Assembly (NCBI GenBank): GCA_964019415.1
Contig: OZ025876.1
Coordinates: forward strand, 1,788,802-1,852,801
Direction: 5' to 3'
From: Ianthella basta
Lineage: Eukaryota > Porifera > Demospongiae > Verongiida > Ianthellidae
Length of the DNA stretch: 64,000 nucleotides
The notes beneath the pieces are model-generated. The model had not been told where the DNA came from, ran no database searches, and was given only the letters and a program-made list of their open reading frames with translations. Shown in pieces: positions 23,607 to 35,812 of this stretch. Numbering within the stretch: the stretch's first letter is position 1; every line of letters begins with the position of its first letter. The position numbers and the translations under genes are program-made.

Positions 23607-23915
23607 CACATACTAGTGTGACCTAACCATGCACCCATGCATATGCAGACTAAAGCCCTGAGCCACATGGTTGTCCATGCATGACACAGATGGACTACCT
23701 TTCACAGAATCACGGGTTAGTGTATATGCAGCACTCTGCCTTAGTGTGCTTGCTCTACTACTCCATCATGCCACTCTTCAGCACATTATGGCCTGAGGGA
23801 TCTACGTACCCCTGCTAGCAGATAAGCAGTCTCAGAACAATACAAGGCACTACGTACAGTGGAAATTGTTTGTTAGGCATGCTGAATGATAAATTACTAA
23901 TCTTCTTCTTTGGAC

Positions 23916-24770
23916 AGTCTAGCACACCAGAATATCACTTTCAATTAATCTTTCATTGCGTCATTTTGTCCATCTTGGGCTTCATCAGGCAAAGTGATCT
24001 ACAACTGAAAATTGACACTTTGCAGAAGCAGGTATGAAGATGTGAAGCAGGGAGAAAGAGTAGGAACAAGAAGAAGGGCTGAAGCTGTGGCAGAGTCGAA
24101 GAGAAAGACACTCTGTATCATCCTTTATGTCGGCAGAACATCTGACATAATGGGGAACATATGCAGAGAGTATGGACTGCAGCCAGTGTTCAAACAGAGG
24201 AGCCCCCTAAGAGAGTTGCTGATGCAGATGAAGGGACCACAGAAGCATGTGAACAAGAGTGTAGTGTAAATACCGGATACCCTACAAGTAGAGCAATCAG
24301 GTGTACATAGGTAAGATGGGAAGACCATTGAAGACAAGAGTTGTTTAACACAAGAGAGCGGTGAGCACAGGAAATGCATGAAGAATGCCAACACAGTACA
24401 TTGGGAGCAGAAGGAATATGACATGGTCTAGGATACTATAGAAGTGATTGACAGGTGAAGTGGTTGGAAATAGAGGAAGATCAAGGAGAGTGTACACATT
24501 AGTAGGAACAGGACCTACAACATGGACTCAAGGTACCCCCTGAGCCCCATCTGGTACCCGCACATCAGGACATTAGTTTGATTGGTCAGATGCACTCTGT
24601 GTTTTGATTGGGTGTACATTCCACCAATAACCAGTCATGTTTTCCATTGCTGCCAATCATCACCTGTCAATTTTCAGTTGTAGATCATTTTGTCTGATGT
24701 AGCTTGAGATGAGCGAAATGCTGCAATGAAAGATTGATTGAAAGTGACTTACTGGTGTGCTAGACTGTCC
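23916..24770 (+). mobile_element. Penelope-like retroelement remnant with inverted ends
   Basis: Inverted repeats of about 100 bp (left GTCTAGCACACCAG..., right the reverse complement ending CTGGTGTGCTAGAC) flank a short coding fossil at 24012-24269. That fragment resembles the linker between reverse transcriptase and the GIY-YIG nuclease of Penelope-like elements (Y-V-G-R-T-S-D-I-M-G-N-I-C-R-E-Y-G-L). It is broken and non-autonomous. This is a different subfamily from the elements at 44.3 and 60.2 kb. Confidence 0.5.
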
Positions 24771-25448
24771 AACAAAGAAGTCAGTAACACAAGGCACGTA
24801 CTGCCATAGACGTTCAAATCAACAATTGCAAGACTCCATGATTTAATGTCACATAGATTTGATCAGCAGAGGATGTGGTTTGCTATAATAATTATATGCC
24901 ACTTGGGGATTATACAGGGTGTTCCCCAGGGTGTGGAAGTCAGCAATGGAAGTATTGATCGAGGCACTTTGTAAATAGTGAAAGATATACCCTGGCATAC
25001 TAGTTATATAATAATAATTATAATAAATATCACCTTCATTAATATATACGTATTGCAACACTGAAGCATAATATGGTCCAATGACACTAACTAGGTTCCA
25101 TGTATATACAGGTAAGGATCTTGCATATATGTTCATGAGAGCCAACAGTGATCAATTAATTTGCTGCAGGAAAACAGCCTTCCAATCTGCGATCACCAGC
25201 TACTGAAGATGAGTAACACAGCAATCATAGATAAGTCTATACTTCATCATGGCTTTAATTCTCTCCACTTCATGATCAACTTTAAAGGTCATCCGAGGAC
25301 ATCATGAATCCTATATAGTTGTTACTTACACGGTTTCAATGGGTTTATTACAGGGGGTGACTTAATTAAGCATGAAGCCAACAAGATATGGGTTTGTCCC
25401 AAACAAATTATATCCCACATGGGTTCAGACGACCCATGACCCTGATAC

Positions 25449-25456
25449 TATATAAT
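25449..25456 (+). promoter_or_regulatory. TATA box of caveolin-like copy 3
   Basis: TATATAAT followed by GAGCTAGCTCACTCAGT lies about 110 bp before the ATG at 25562. The CTCACTCAGT element is shared with the other caveolin-like promoters. Confidence 0.6.
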
Positions 25457-25561
25457 GAGCTAGCTCACTCAGTATAATTCTGCTTACCATCAAAGTTCTC
25501 AGTGTGCAGAAGGAACCAGTCCTCATTCTTCCTACCTGTGATCACAATTACTGCATGAAGG

Positions 25562-26506
25562 ATGAGCAACAGCAGGCCACCTCTTCCCCCTCCTCACATG
25601 TCCTCCCGTGCAGCAGTGCCAGTACAAGGACAACCATACAACCTTCCTCCACCTCCTATCCCAAGGAACAAACCAGTTGAGGTTGAGATTGCTATGGATG
25701 AACTAGTAGCTGATCACAAGACTGCCCCTGAAAGCAATGGTGCCCCTGTGCCTGCTACAGATGCAGGACCCACTATTGTCAGTGAACCAAACATACAGAA
25801 ATTATCCAAACTACACGATCTTGAGGGCAATGATAGAAATGTAAGTGGGGATTATTAGGAGATGGATCATTAATTCATGTGTAGGCTTACATTTATGTAT
25901 TATGCATAAACATTAATAATTATTGCTATGTAGCTATGTATACGTAGATAGGGGTATACATAGAAAACAGTTCAATGTTTTGTTCAGCACATGCAGCCCT
26001 TTGAATTGAATCTGCAGAGAGCATTGATACTTATTAACACAGACACTATCGACAGCATGGTGTTTGTATAGCTATACACATTGTTTCTTGGCACCATGTA
26101 CATTCAGATAAAATCTATCCACTGTATGTCATACATATATATATATATGTTGTTCCTGGCCCCACAGTTGGGATTTGCAAGCACATTTCCAGAAGAAGAG
26201 AAGACCAAAGCAGTGCCTCCCATTAGAAAAGCCCTTGAGTGTGTTTACCGTTACACCAAGCTTGGTGTGTACCATGGATGTGTTGTGGTAGTGGGATTTC
26301 CTACCGCAGTTGTGTGGGCTATTGTAGCTGCCATCTTCTCCTTCATCTTTGTCTGGTTCTTGCTGCCATCTATGAACATGTTGTCTGTGGCTGCCAAGAT
26401 GCTTTTGCCACTGCTGCGTCTGCCAATGCAGCTCTTCACTGAAATCTTTGCCCCTTGTATAGAAGTGTGTGTCCGGTCTTGTATCCAGGTGCTTATGAAG
26501 AAGTAG
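25562..26506 (+). CDS. Caveolin-like protein, copy 3 (two exons, 205 aa)
   Basis: Exon 1 is 25562-25840 (93 codons, ending N-D-R-N before GTAAGT), exon 2 is 26168-26506 after CCCACAG, phase 0. The N-terminal region is shorter than in copy 1 and of a second type (P-V-E-V-E-I-A-M-D-E-L, then A-P-E-S-N-G-A-P-V-P-A-T-D). The core keeps Y-H-G-C, G-F-P-T-A-V-V-W, A-A-I-F-S-F and W, but has P-S in place of P-C after the membrane segment. The end is A-P-C-I-E-V-C-V-R-S-C-I-Q-V-L-M-K-K, with several cysteines that could be acylated, as in vertebrate caveolins. It lies in a recent duplication with copy 4. Confidence 0.8.
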
Positions 26507-27030
26507 GAACTTCAGAATTATACCACTTAGTGATGGCTAACAAGTTTGTTAGGTGACTGTATGAATGCATTCCTTTTGGCTCATCAGATGTGCTTAATTC
26601 ATTATATGGATTCATCATTCTATCATTATATTATTTTCTGTCAGTCTTCATTCATTCGCTTGTAATCATGCCACAGCTTGGAGGTGAAGCTGTTCACTCA
26701 GTGCGTGAGTAAATGCTGCATATACTATAAATTAATTATACCCTCAGGAATGTCCAAGTATGTATGCTCCACTTAGACACAAGGTTTACCGTTATAAGTT
26801 TTAGTTCATGCATATGCAACTAAAGTAATGATTTGCATGAATAGTTTAGGATCTGGTCTACGTGGATAGCAATTATACAACTTTTCAAGTTTGTTCTAGC
26901 GCATAAATTCTTTTGCTGCACAACACATTTCTGCAGGTACAGATTTTACATTACTTACACGCTGAATTTGCACAACTCAGTCCAGGCTCCTGTTAAAGTT
27001 AAAACCCATGTACAAAAGGCAAAACTAGTA

Positions 27031-27198
27031 CAGTGAAACCTGTCTAAGACAGCCACCTGTGTGCCAGTTCTGACTGACCTTTATACAGAAGGGCTGCTTT
27101 ACAGAGGTAGATTGCAGTGCTGTTTGGGACCAGAGAGGCTAGCTGGCTGTTTTAGACAGATGGCTGCCTAACACAGTGACCAACTTAGGTTCCAACTA
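27031..27198. mobile_element. pogo-like MITE
   Basis: CAGTGAAACCTGTCTAAGAC at the left and GGTTCCAACTA at the right, flanked by TA on both sides. 168 bp, non-coding. The orthologous copy in duplication B is at 37273-37440. Confidence 0.65.
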
Positions 27199-28500
27199 TA
27201 TAATACAATTTGCTGTCTGACTAATTCCTGCTATATAACTGTCCGCATGTGTTATCAAACAAATTGCACTCTAGCTATATTATAATAGAATAAACTGACT
27301 GCTTGTTGAAAGCTACCACTTACAAAGTATGCACTATAGGAAACTATGACGAAATGCCAAGGCACTGAACATGTGAGACATGAAGTCGGGACTGTGGCTT
27401 TCAGTAAGCTCACGTACAGTCATGATTAGGGAAGAGGGAGACTTCAGCTTCAGTATAATTATATTTGTGCATGCTAATGTATAACAGTTTGAATTTAAAG
27501 CATAATATTAATACATATTGCAGTAGTTTGAATGACGTAATGTGTATTAAAATTTTATACAGGCTCTTAAAATGTAGCTACAATTAGCTACTTAATGACA
27601 ACATTGGACCTTGGTAAACCACTCTACTTGTATTGGTACCTTGAACTATACCCTTCACTGTTAAAAGTGAGGTGTGACGTCACAATCACACCAATTATCG
27701 CTCACACCAATGGTGTGATCGGTCAAACCAATGCCGCCATTTGCGCTATGAAGTAACATCATGTGTGCCACCATTTTTGGTACGTTTGTATTCTAGGAGT
27801 GCTAGTGGCCAAATTGTCAACTGATGTAAAGATTTGAGCGAGATCGCAAGTGGATTGGACTTCCGATAGACCGTGTGTAAGGCAAAATAGGGGATTTCCA
27901 TATTGTAATGGAACCCCCTGTGGCAGTCTACACACATGGCGGCCGGCGGAAAGGATCAAGTAGTATAACATTTTACACGTATATACCTGTTATAGGCACG
28001 AGCAGTGAACTCTCTTCAGTGGGTACAAGAGACTACATGCAAATTAAATCCTTGTAAGAAAGTAACTAAAATGTTTCAGTCACATGTACATACCCTTATG
28101 AAAGAGGTGAGAAAGAGGTGAGAGTAGACTGTCACCTACATATATATTTGGAGGGGTCTTGTTGGTGAATTTGCATGATCTACCCATACTTTCTCCTATG
28201 GCTTGCAATACATCTTTTCAGTTTACTTCGCAACGATTCCGCAATCTCCTGCAAATTACAGCACTTGCATGATGAAATAATTATTTAAGAGATTACAGAA
28301 TTCAGCTACTTGCATGCAGTAATTTAAAGTATATCGGACAGCACGGTAGCTAGTGCTGTCTATGTAGGGATGGCCGTGGTTGTTTGTATGCTGTAATACA
28401 AGCGGAAAGTAGTGCTACTCCTGAACAGTAGTAAGAACCGACAAAAGGAACCGCTAGCAAGGAAGGGAGGCTGTACAGTTTACAGAGCTAACCTTACTTC

Positions 28501-30240
28501 CAAGCACCAGCATAATATTGTACTACATGAAACATGGCAGAATATTATTAGAATTGTATTCTACATTAGCTGTTGATGTAAAGAACCTATTGGTGGAATG
28601 CCCTATAATACATCTCGTAAGCACGTACCCTAAATTTTGAAAGTCATTAGCACTAAGCAATGTAGCGTCCTGGTTTGTTGTATAATGGGTTGTTTGGAAT
28701 AGACTCCGTTATGTGTACATTTTCACCTTCGGGCACTGCATGGTGTGTGGTGGTATGTGATGTAAACGAGGATCTCTGTTATGAAACATGCATGCAGTTT
28801 ACATTTGCATGTGTAAAGGACAATTTTCATCTACCTAGCATGGTACAAAGAGTATGACTGTGTCCATGAAATAACTATGCCTTCACCATGAGTAGGTACA
28901 TATAACAGATAGGTCTTGTAATTTTGCAACCATGCAGAGACATGTATTCATGCCACCTACATGATGGCTGTGTACAGATCTAGATATAATTATGTACATG
29001 TTGCTTATACATAATTACAGAATGCTAGCTGTAATGTACGTATATAGTAGGAAATTGAACATCATGCGCTAGTACTGATGTCAATTTGTCGTTTCATTTG
29101 GAATATGGAGTAGGTAAGTGGTATATAAGGGTAAAAGCAGTAGTGCAGCAGTAATCATTTGCTAGACTATATGTAGGTCACATGTCCATAGCTAGTTTTG
29201 TCGTCTGGATGCTGCCTGCCCAGTGTTGCTTATACTAGGAGTAGTATTCTCTGTAAGGTCTTGTAACACAGTGGTAATCCTGCCATTTGTCAAGTTTATT
29301 AAAGAGGTAAGTATCCTTTTTGAACCATTCGGTTTTGCTGCACACAGCTGATCTGAATTACAGTCCATGGCTTTGCTCAGTAAATAAGTCAACGCACATC
29401 AGTATGACATTGTGGTGTTATTGGTTGACCTTATCCTCGTCATTTTTAAGCTTATTGCATAGGAAGTGGTGCACAAAATTGGTTATAATAGATGTTTAAA
29501 TAGATTCCTGATTGAATGATAGATTCATTAATGGATCTACAGCACCCACACCTACACACCCATACCTACCCAACTGCACACCCAACTGCACAGACATATT
29601 ATTATATACACCCATACAGACACACACACACACTTGCATTTGATGTGCATATAATTATACATACACATGTACACTAGGAATGTGCAGTTTTTTCTCTCTT
29701 GCATGTATTGTAAGCAGCAGATCTGTTACACAATAGTTAAAATCTTCAAGGCTCATTTTCATATGTCCAGCTATAAGCTGGAGTGGTGGAGTCGACAAGT
29801 CTGCTTAGCATTGCTATGGCTTACCAGTGGGCTATAGTCCCAACAAGGGGCCGGGTATTCCCACGAACTCCCTGCATCCTGCCAGTGAAAATAGAGCAGT
29901 GGGTAAGTCATTTGTTGTGTATTGGGTTGACTTATTGAATTGTATTATTATATAGTAACATATTATTGGGCATAAATGCATGTGTGTGTGTGTGTGTTGC
30001 AAAGAGCAGTCTAGCTCAATATACTAGGTGTCCCACATTAGTTGGCAAAGGTGTTGTGTATGTCAGTGTATATAATTATGTGCATTTTAATACCTATTGT
30101 ACACAGTACAAATTGAAAAGCACTGGCCTGCTCACATTAGACTATACCAACAACTCTTCACAATCATATGCACATCTGACAAAGCTAACCTTTTGGTGCT
30201 AATCTTATTTTAAACCCTTCAGAAACATGTCATTTGTGGT
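28501..30240. other. Relic 3' flank of a deleted Frizzled-CRD-like gene
   Basis: From 28501 the sequence switches abruptly to the region normally found downstream of the Frizzled-CRD-like genes (compare about 7000-7680 and 14700-15400), without any exon of that family before it. Another gene copy probably once lay here and was lost when caveolin-like copy 3 and its flank were joined on. Confidence 0.5.
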
Positions 30241-30242
30241 CT

Positions 30243-30292
30243 CACATAGCCAGACCGCTTTCCTGAAAGTGCATGGTCTGGCTATGCAAGAC
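30243..30292. repeat. Imperfect palindrome upstream of gene 4
   Basis: CACATAGCCAGACCGCTTTC and the opposing GGTCTGGCTATGCAAGA form a hairpin, about 190 bp before the ATG of gene 4 and equivalent to the one at 4678. Confidence 0.5.
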
Positions 30293-30480
30293 TAGCTATT
30301 ATTTTGTTAACATTTGCATACAACATTTTCACATGTCCATGTGTTGTTCGTTTGAGGTTTTCAACTTGACATTCCTTTAGCTGGTAGTATTTAGTGTAAG
30401 TATACGTATATCTGCCCCACACACAATTTCTGTGTCTGCCTATGGGCCTGCTGCTGTAATAGTCTAGATCCAGTTGCACG

Positions 30481-31794
30481 ATGAAACTCCTGATGCCCCT
30501 GCTGCTTGGAATTCTCACTGCCCTTGGTATGACCAGTGCATCACTATTATAACAGATTGCTGTCTTTGCCAATGGTGGCAAATAATTATTAAAGAAATTC
30601 TTGCATCTTGATTACTGATTTAATGGCTACTTTGAAATGGTGAATTCTTCAATGCTATATGATTTCATCATTTGCCTTCACAAGAAATATATAATTATAT
30701 ATATGTAATTTGACACTCCCCTTTCTACAATGCCGGTGTACATTTCCCTGGTCTTTAGGAGCTTCAGCTCAAAGGTGGGTTAATTGTGACTCATCATAGT
30801 TGTGATTATGTGCACTCACAATGGTGCTCACACTGCAGGTCTCCTCCTGTGCACAACTGTATGGTGTATGATGGGAGTGAGTGTACCACTATTTTTGGCC
30901 ACGCGAACATCAACAGCCATGACATCAGAGCCACAGACGCAGCAATACATGCTTACTTCAATGGTGATCAGATGGCAAATTTTACCTTGTACAATCACAG
31001 TACAAGCTGTCAGAACTTTATTCGCTTCATCATGTGCATCAATGCCTTCAACCCCTGCCCTGGTACATTTTGGTGTGGCTCCTACTCAAAGGATGTTTTA
31101 CTGACAAAAGCTGGCAATGCTTGTTCCTGTGCTGATGCTGAATCCTGCACTGTTGGTGGAGTTGATGTCAGTTCGGGCATAATTCTTCTGAATCCTCACT
31201 ACTACGAAAGAAGCTTCATACCTAGGGTTTACGGTTACAACATTAATGATGTTTGTCAGGATGTTACACCTGGTGAGTAATGCGTGCCTCTACACATGCA
31301 TACACAGTATGCTATATACTGGCACATAATGTGAATGTTATCAATGTTATGGCCGTTTACTGGCCACTAGGGTAGCAGTAACCAGTAAGGCTATTTCATT
31401 TCAGCCTTCTATCAGCTGTTCCAAAAGTCCTTGAACTGTTGTTCCCTCTATCCGACTCTGCTGTGATTATACTCATGATTCATTCCTATTAAACCATTAA
31501 TGAGCAAGTATAGTTTTGGGATCTGTACACAATAAAGCTGAAAGGAAGTATATAAAATTAACTGGGTTAACATTCATAACTTTGTTTACTATCCACAATC
31601 CTTTAAACATTTATGTAGCTAAACCCAAAATTATTTAATTAACATAGGAACCAAATGTGTACCATGTGAGAAAACTCTCTTTGCTCTCTTCAGAACCTAG
31701 TAATGCAGGTACCAGTGGTAGCAGATCTGGAATGAGGTCTGTGATGCTCTGCATACAGTCGGCCATGTTGCTGTCCATTGGCCTGTTGCTGTAG
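30481..31794 (+). CDS. Frizzled-CRD-like GPI-anchored secreted protein, gene 4 (four exons, 193 aa)
   Basis: Exons: 30481-30526 (MKLLMPLLLGILTALG, one leucine longer than the paralogues), 30759-30774 (16-nt microexon, G-A-S-A-Q), 30839-31272, 31709-31794; all boundaries GT..AG and in phase. The domain shows N-C-x7-C, H-A-N-I, D-A-A-I-H, S-C-Q-N-F-I-R-F-I-M-C-I-N-A-F-N-P-C, W-C-G-S-Y-S-K-D, then C-S-C-A-D-A-E-S-C: the Frizzled-type spacing x7, x8, x6. The tail has a G-T-S-G-S-R-S-G linker and a hydrophobic end, with one polar change (M-L-C-I-Q-S-A-M-L-L) that might weaken the anchor signal. Secreted, probably lipid-anchored; ligand unknown. Confidence 0.7.
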
Positions 31795-34700
31795 GCAACC
31801 ATCTGTATGGTATATACATTGCTGAGGGAGCTTGAGGTTTAGTGTTATAGGATGTAACCGTTTTCTAATTAATAGTTTGTTGTATGTACTGATCAAGTAC
31901 AGCACTAAGTGTGATGTTGATATGAAAGTAAAGTTTTGCCATGTCAATTAAGTCTGATTCTTTTGCCAAAATTTGTGACAAAGATGTACTACATGAATCA
32001 TAGACAGTGTACTAATAGGATGATCAAGCTGTTGATGTCAGGGTTAGAATGAAAGAACCTCTTGGTAGAATGCCCTATGATACATCAGAACTCATAAGCA
32101 TGACTGCATCCTTAATTTTGAAAGTCATCAGCTGTAAACAATACAGCATCCTGGTTTGTAGTATAGTAGTGGTTGGTTTCACCTTCAATTGCAAGCATGG
32201 TGTATGCATGGTTGTATCACTATGGGAATGTAAGCAAGGATTCTCTGTTCTGAAGTATATATGATTGTACATTTTGCATTTGCATGTGATCGAGGAGAAC
32301 AATATTGATCAACCTAGCATGTTGCAAAGAGTATGGCTGTGTCCACGATCTATCTGCATGAGCAGGTGCACATAGCAGACGTCATGATTCGTAACCAGAG
32401 ACATGTTTTTATGTCATTTTCATGATGGCAGTGCACAGATCTTTGGATAAAACTATATATACATAGTACTTAAACACAATTACAGAGTGCTAGCTATATT
32501 GTATATGTATATACTGTATAGCTATAGGAAATTGAACGTCATGCACTAGTACTGATGTTAATTCGCCATTTCGCTTGGATAACAGAGGAGGTCAGTGATA
32601 GTGGTGAAAGCAGCAGCAAAGGATCATTTTCTACACTATAGATCATAATATTATGCATAACCATAGCTATAGTCGTCTGGATGCAGCCTGTGCCCAGTGT
32701 TGCTTTAATATAGGAGTGGTATTCCCTGAAAGGCATTCCCGCACTAGCTGTGGTAATGCAGCAATTTGTTAACTTTTATACATGCACACTCTGAGGTAAG
32801 TATCTTTTTTAGATGGACCACTCAGTTTTGCTGCACATAGCTGACTTGAAGAGAATCCATGTCTTTATTCAGTAAATAAGTTAGTTCACATCAGTATGAC
32901 ATTGTGGTGTTACAGGCTGACTATGTTTTCATCATCTTTAGCTTATTGCATGTGAAGTATTGCACGTACATGAGGCCGGTGCAGACGCTAATGGATCTAT
33001 CACTCCATCAGCTCCACTACTGTACCACCTATAGGCATGTTGCACTGGCAATAGGCATGTGCATGGGTTTGATGTGATGATTACTGGGTACTGTACATTG
33101 TGTAGTGTGCTGCAAGTAAAAGGAAGTGTGCATGACATAGATCCAGACACCTATAGCAGGCCAGATACCCACACATGCGTTCATTCCACACACCTACGTA
33201 CACATGCACCCACACACCCAACTACACACCCACCTGCACATACATATCCAGACGCATGCACACATGTACTTAGCATATATACTCACACACATGCGTACAC
33301 TAGGCATGTGCACATTCCTCTCTTGCATGTATTTAAACAGCAGGTCTACTGTAGATTAGCTGACAAATCTTCAAGGCTCATTGCCATAAGACCAGCTGGA
33401 AGCTGCTGAAGACTGTTCTGGAGTGGTGGAGTCAACCAGTCTGCTTAGTATTGCTATGGCTTACCAGTGGGCTATTGTCCCAACTTGAAGGTATTCCTGT
33501 GAAGTCCCCCTGCCAGTGAAGAAATATAGAGCAGTACCATACATCTTCATTTGCTGTGTATTGGGTTGACCTCAATTGAGTTATATTATGCAGGCTTGAT
33601 GGAGAGTTCCCTTCGAGTATTATATGATTATAGTTTACATTGGGCATGCTTTGCCTTCAAATAAACAAAGTGTACACGTACATGATTGTGTTGCTACTAA
33701 TAATTGAAGTATTTATAATGAGAGGTGGAACGGCCCCTTCCTATATTGAGACTGGCAGATGAAGAGGTGTTCCAGGAGAAGAGAGAATATGTAGGGGATG
33801 TGGGATGAATGAAGTGGAAGATTGTGATATTGGCTGCTAAGGTGTTGGAGGTGGGATGTATAGAGAGGTGACATCTGCTGACAAATGTTGGAGAATGGAT
33901 CCCCAATTTTGCATCTGCACTTGACGACTTCCCAAGCCATCCGAGTTAATTAGTGTGGGGGCAGAAAGGGCTGCCTGGGAATGAGGCTAGTTACAGCCAG
34001 ACTGCCTTTCACTGCTTTGTGTACAATGCCTTAGTGTTGTTTGGGCTCCTCTCTACCACAATATTATGACCACCTGAAGACCCAAAGCCCCCTCCCCTGC
34101 ATATAGCTGATAACCATCTAAGTACATGGTGCATGGTGAATCATTCCCTGTGAACCCATCAGAGAAGGGTGTGGCTTGCTATATACGTATACTGGGGTCT
34201 GCAGGTTGTCCCCCCATGGCCAGGGTGTGGAACTTAGGAAGCCAGCATATAGATGCAATTATTGAAGCACTTGTAATAGAGGCATACCAGGCTGGCTGGC
34301 TTGAGAACATCTCTTGTGTATTGTCTTGTTATACTATAGGATCTGTTACATAAATTTACCATCTTTATGTCTAATGACTGATTTGCATGGGTTATGTACG
34401 TACAAGGATCTTGCTCAGTAGAGCCAGGATGGTCCGTTTGCTGCAGGAAATCAAAACAGCTTATCATCTGCAGCCACCAGCTACTGAAGACATGATAAAT
34501 AACACAGCAAATAAATTTTACTATATAGACAAGCCTGATACTTTAGAGGCTCATTGTTGCATGTCATACATAATATATATAATGTGAAGGTTTGAGCAAT
34601 TCACATAACACAGTGTTATAACAAGCTACAGATTCAGAACATCTCTACCCTTGGGCTGAAAGGTCCTGAATCTTGTTACCATTTTATGTTCATTGTTGTG

Positions 34701-35080
34701 TGAATTGCTCAAAGTCTCTGCCTTCACATAATAGGCCTATTTCACCATTCTTACTTAGTCTCAAGCACTTCCAGTCCCTACTTCTCCACATGCATGTTAT
34801 TGCAATTGCACAATGATAGGGGCTGGCGTGCGAGACTAATGCTTTCTCTCCACTTCCAATTTAAATAAGCTGAGGACACCTTGACTCCAATGGTTGTTAC
34901 TTACATGGTGTCAGTGAGGTGCACACAATAAGGTGAAGCACTAGTAGTGAAGCCATCATATAAGGAGATATCCCAACCAAATCACATTCTGCAGCTGAAT
35001 ATAGCTACGTATACTGTGATGGGATATGGGGGAGACATAATCTAATGACTCTGACACTATAAAGAGAGCACATTCAGTAC
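31795..35080. repeat. 3' flank of gene 4 and segmental duplication A, copy 2
   Basis: Collinear with 14515-18560. It lacks the Helitron present at 15943 and the segment 17066-17414. The final stretch ends just after a TATAAAG promoter at 35058-35064, with the caveolin exon that should follow missing. No gene recognised. Confidence 0.8.
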
Positions 35081-35260
35081 TTTCGTGGCCGATGGTGGCC
35101 AGGTAGAGCGTTTTATTGTCGTGAGCACCTGCGGAGAACACCGGACTATTGCACAATCTATCGGGTTGACATGGGACGGATATACATATATACATACATA
35201 CATACAAACGGGGGACGACAACGCATCACGATTACTTGCCTCGCCTTTCGGCTCGGCAAT
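35081..35260. mobile_element. Small dispersed element at a duplication junction
   Basis: About 180 bp, higher in GC than its surroundings, ending in the hairpin TTGCCTCGCCTTTCGGCTCG. It lies exactly between the end of duplication A and the start of duplication B, and its right half matches window positions 1-90. Confidence 0.55.
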
Positions 35261-35699
35261 AATTATAGTAAATACCATCTTGATCAATTTAATGTATACG
35301 TATTGCAACACTGGCAACACTGAAGCATAATATGGTCCAATGACACTAACTAGGTTCCATGTATATACATGTAAGGATCTTGCATGCATGTTCAGAGAGC
35401 CAAAGGTGATCAATTAATTTGCTGCAGGAAAACAGCCTTCCAATCTGTGATCACCAGCTACTGAAGATTGAGTAACACAGCAATCATAGATAAGCCTATA
35501 CTTCATCATGGCTTTAATTCTCTCCACTTCATGATCAACTTTAGGTCATCCGAGGACGCCATGAATCCTGTATAGTTGTTACTTACACGGTTTCAATGGG
35601 TTATCACAGGGTGACTTAAGCATGAAGCCAACAAGATATGGGTTTTGTCCCAACCAATTTAAATCACACATGGGGCCGGATGTCCCATGACCCTGATAC

Positions 35700-35707
35700 T
35701 ATATAAT
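35700..35707 (+). promoter_or_regulatory. TATA box of caveolin-like copy 4
   Basis: TATATAAT with downstream CTCACTCAGT, about 106 bp before the ATG at 35813. A second, older promoter of the copy 2 type lies upstream at 35058. Confidence 0.6.
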
Positions 35708-35812
35708 GAGCTAGCTCACTCAGTATAATTCTGCTTACCATCAAAGTTCTCAGTGTGCAGAAGGAACCAGTCCTCATTCTTCCTACCTGTGATCAAAATT
35801 ACTGCATGAAGG

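Larger units (their letters stand above)
25014..28500. repeat. Segmental duplication B, copy 1
   Basis: This 3.5-kb block, containing caveolin-like copy 3, its promoter and about 2 kb of 3' flank, is nearly identical to 35261-38770. Small differences include a segment of about 36 nt (near 37495-37531) absent from this copy. The open frames around 27746-27971 (minus) occur in both copies but have no recognised domain. Confidence 0.9.

Noticed and set aside
24125-24424. 99-codon minus-strand frame
   Set aside because: Opposite strand of the Penelope-like fragment, which has the better match.
27746-27971. Minus-strand frames repeated at 38027-38252
   Set aside because: Conservation is explained by the recent duplication; no domain, promoter or splice evidence.
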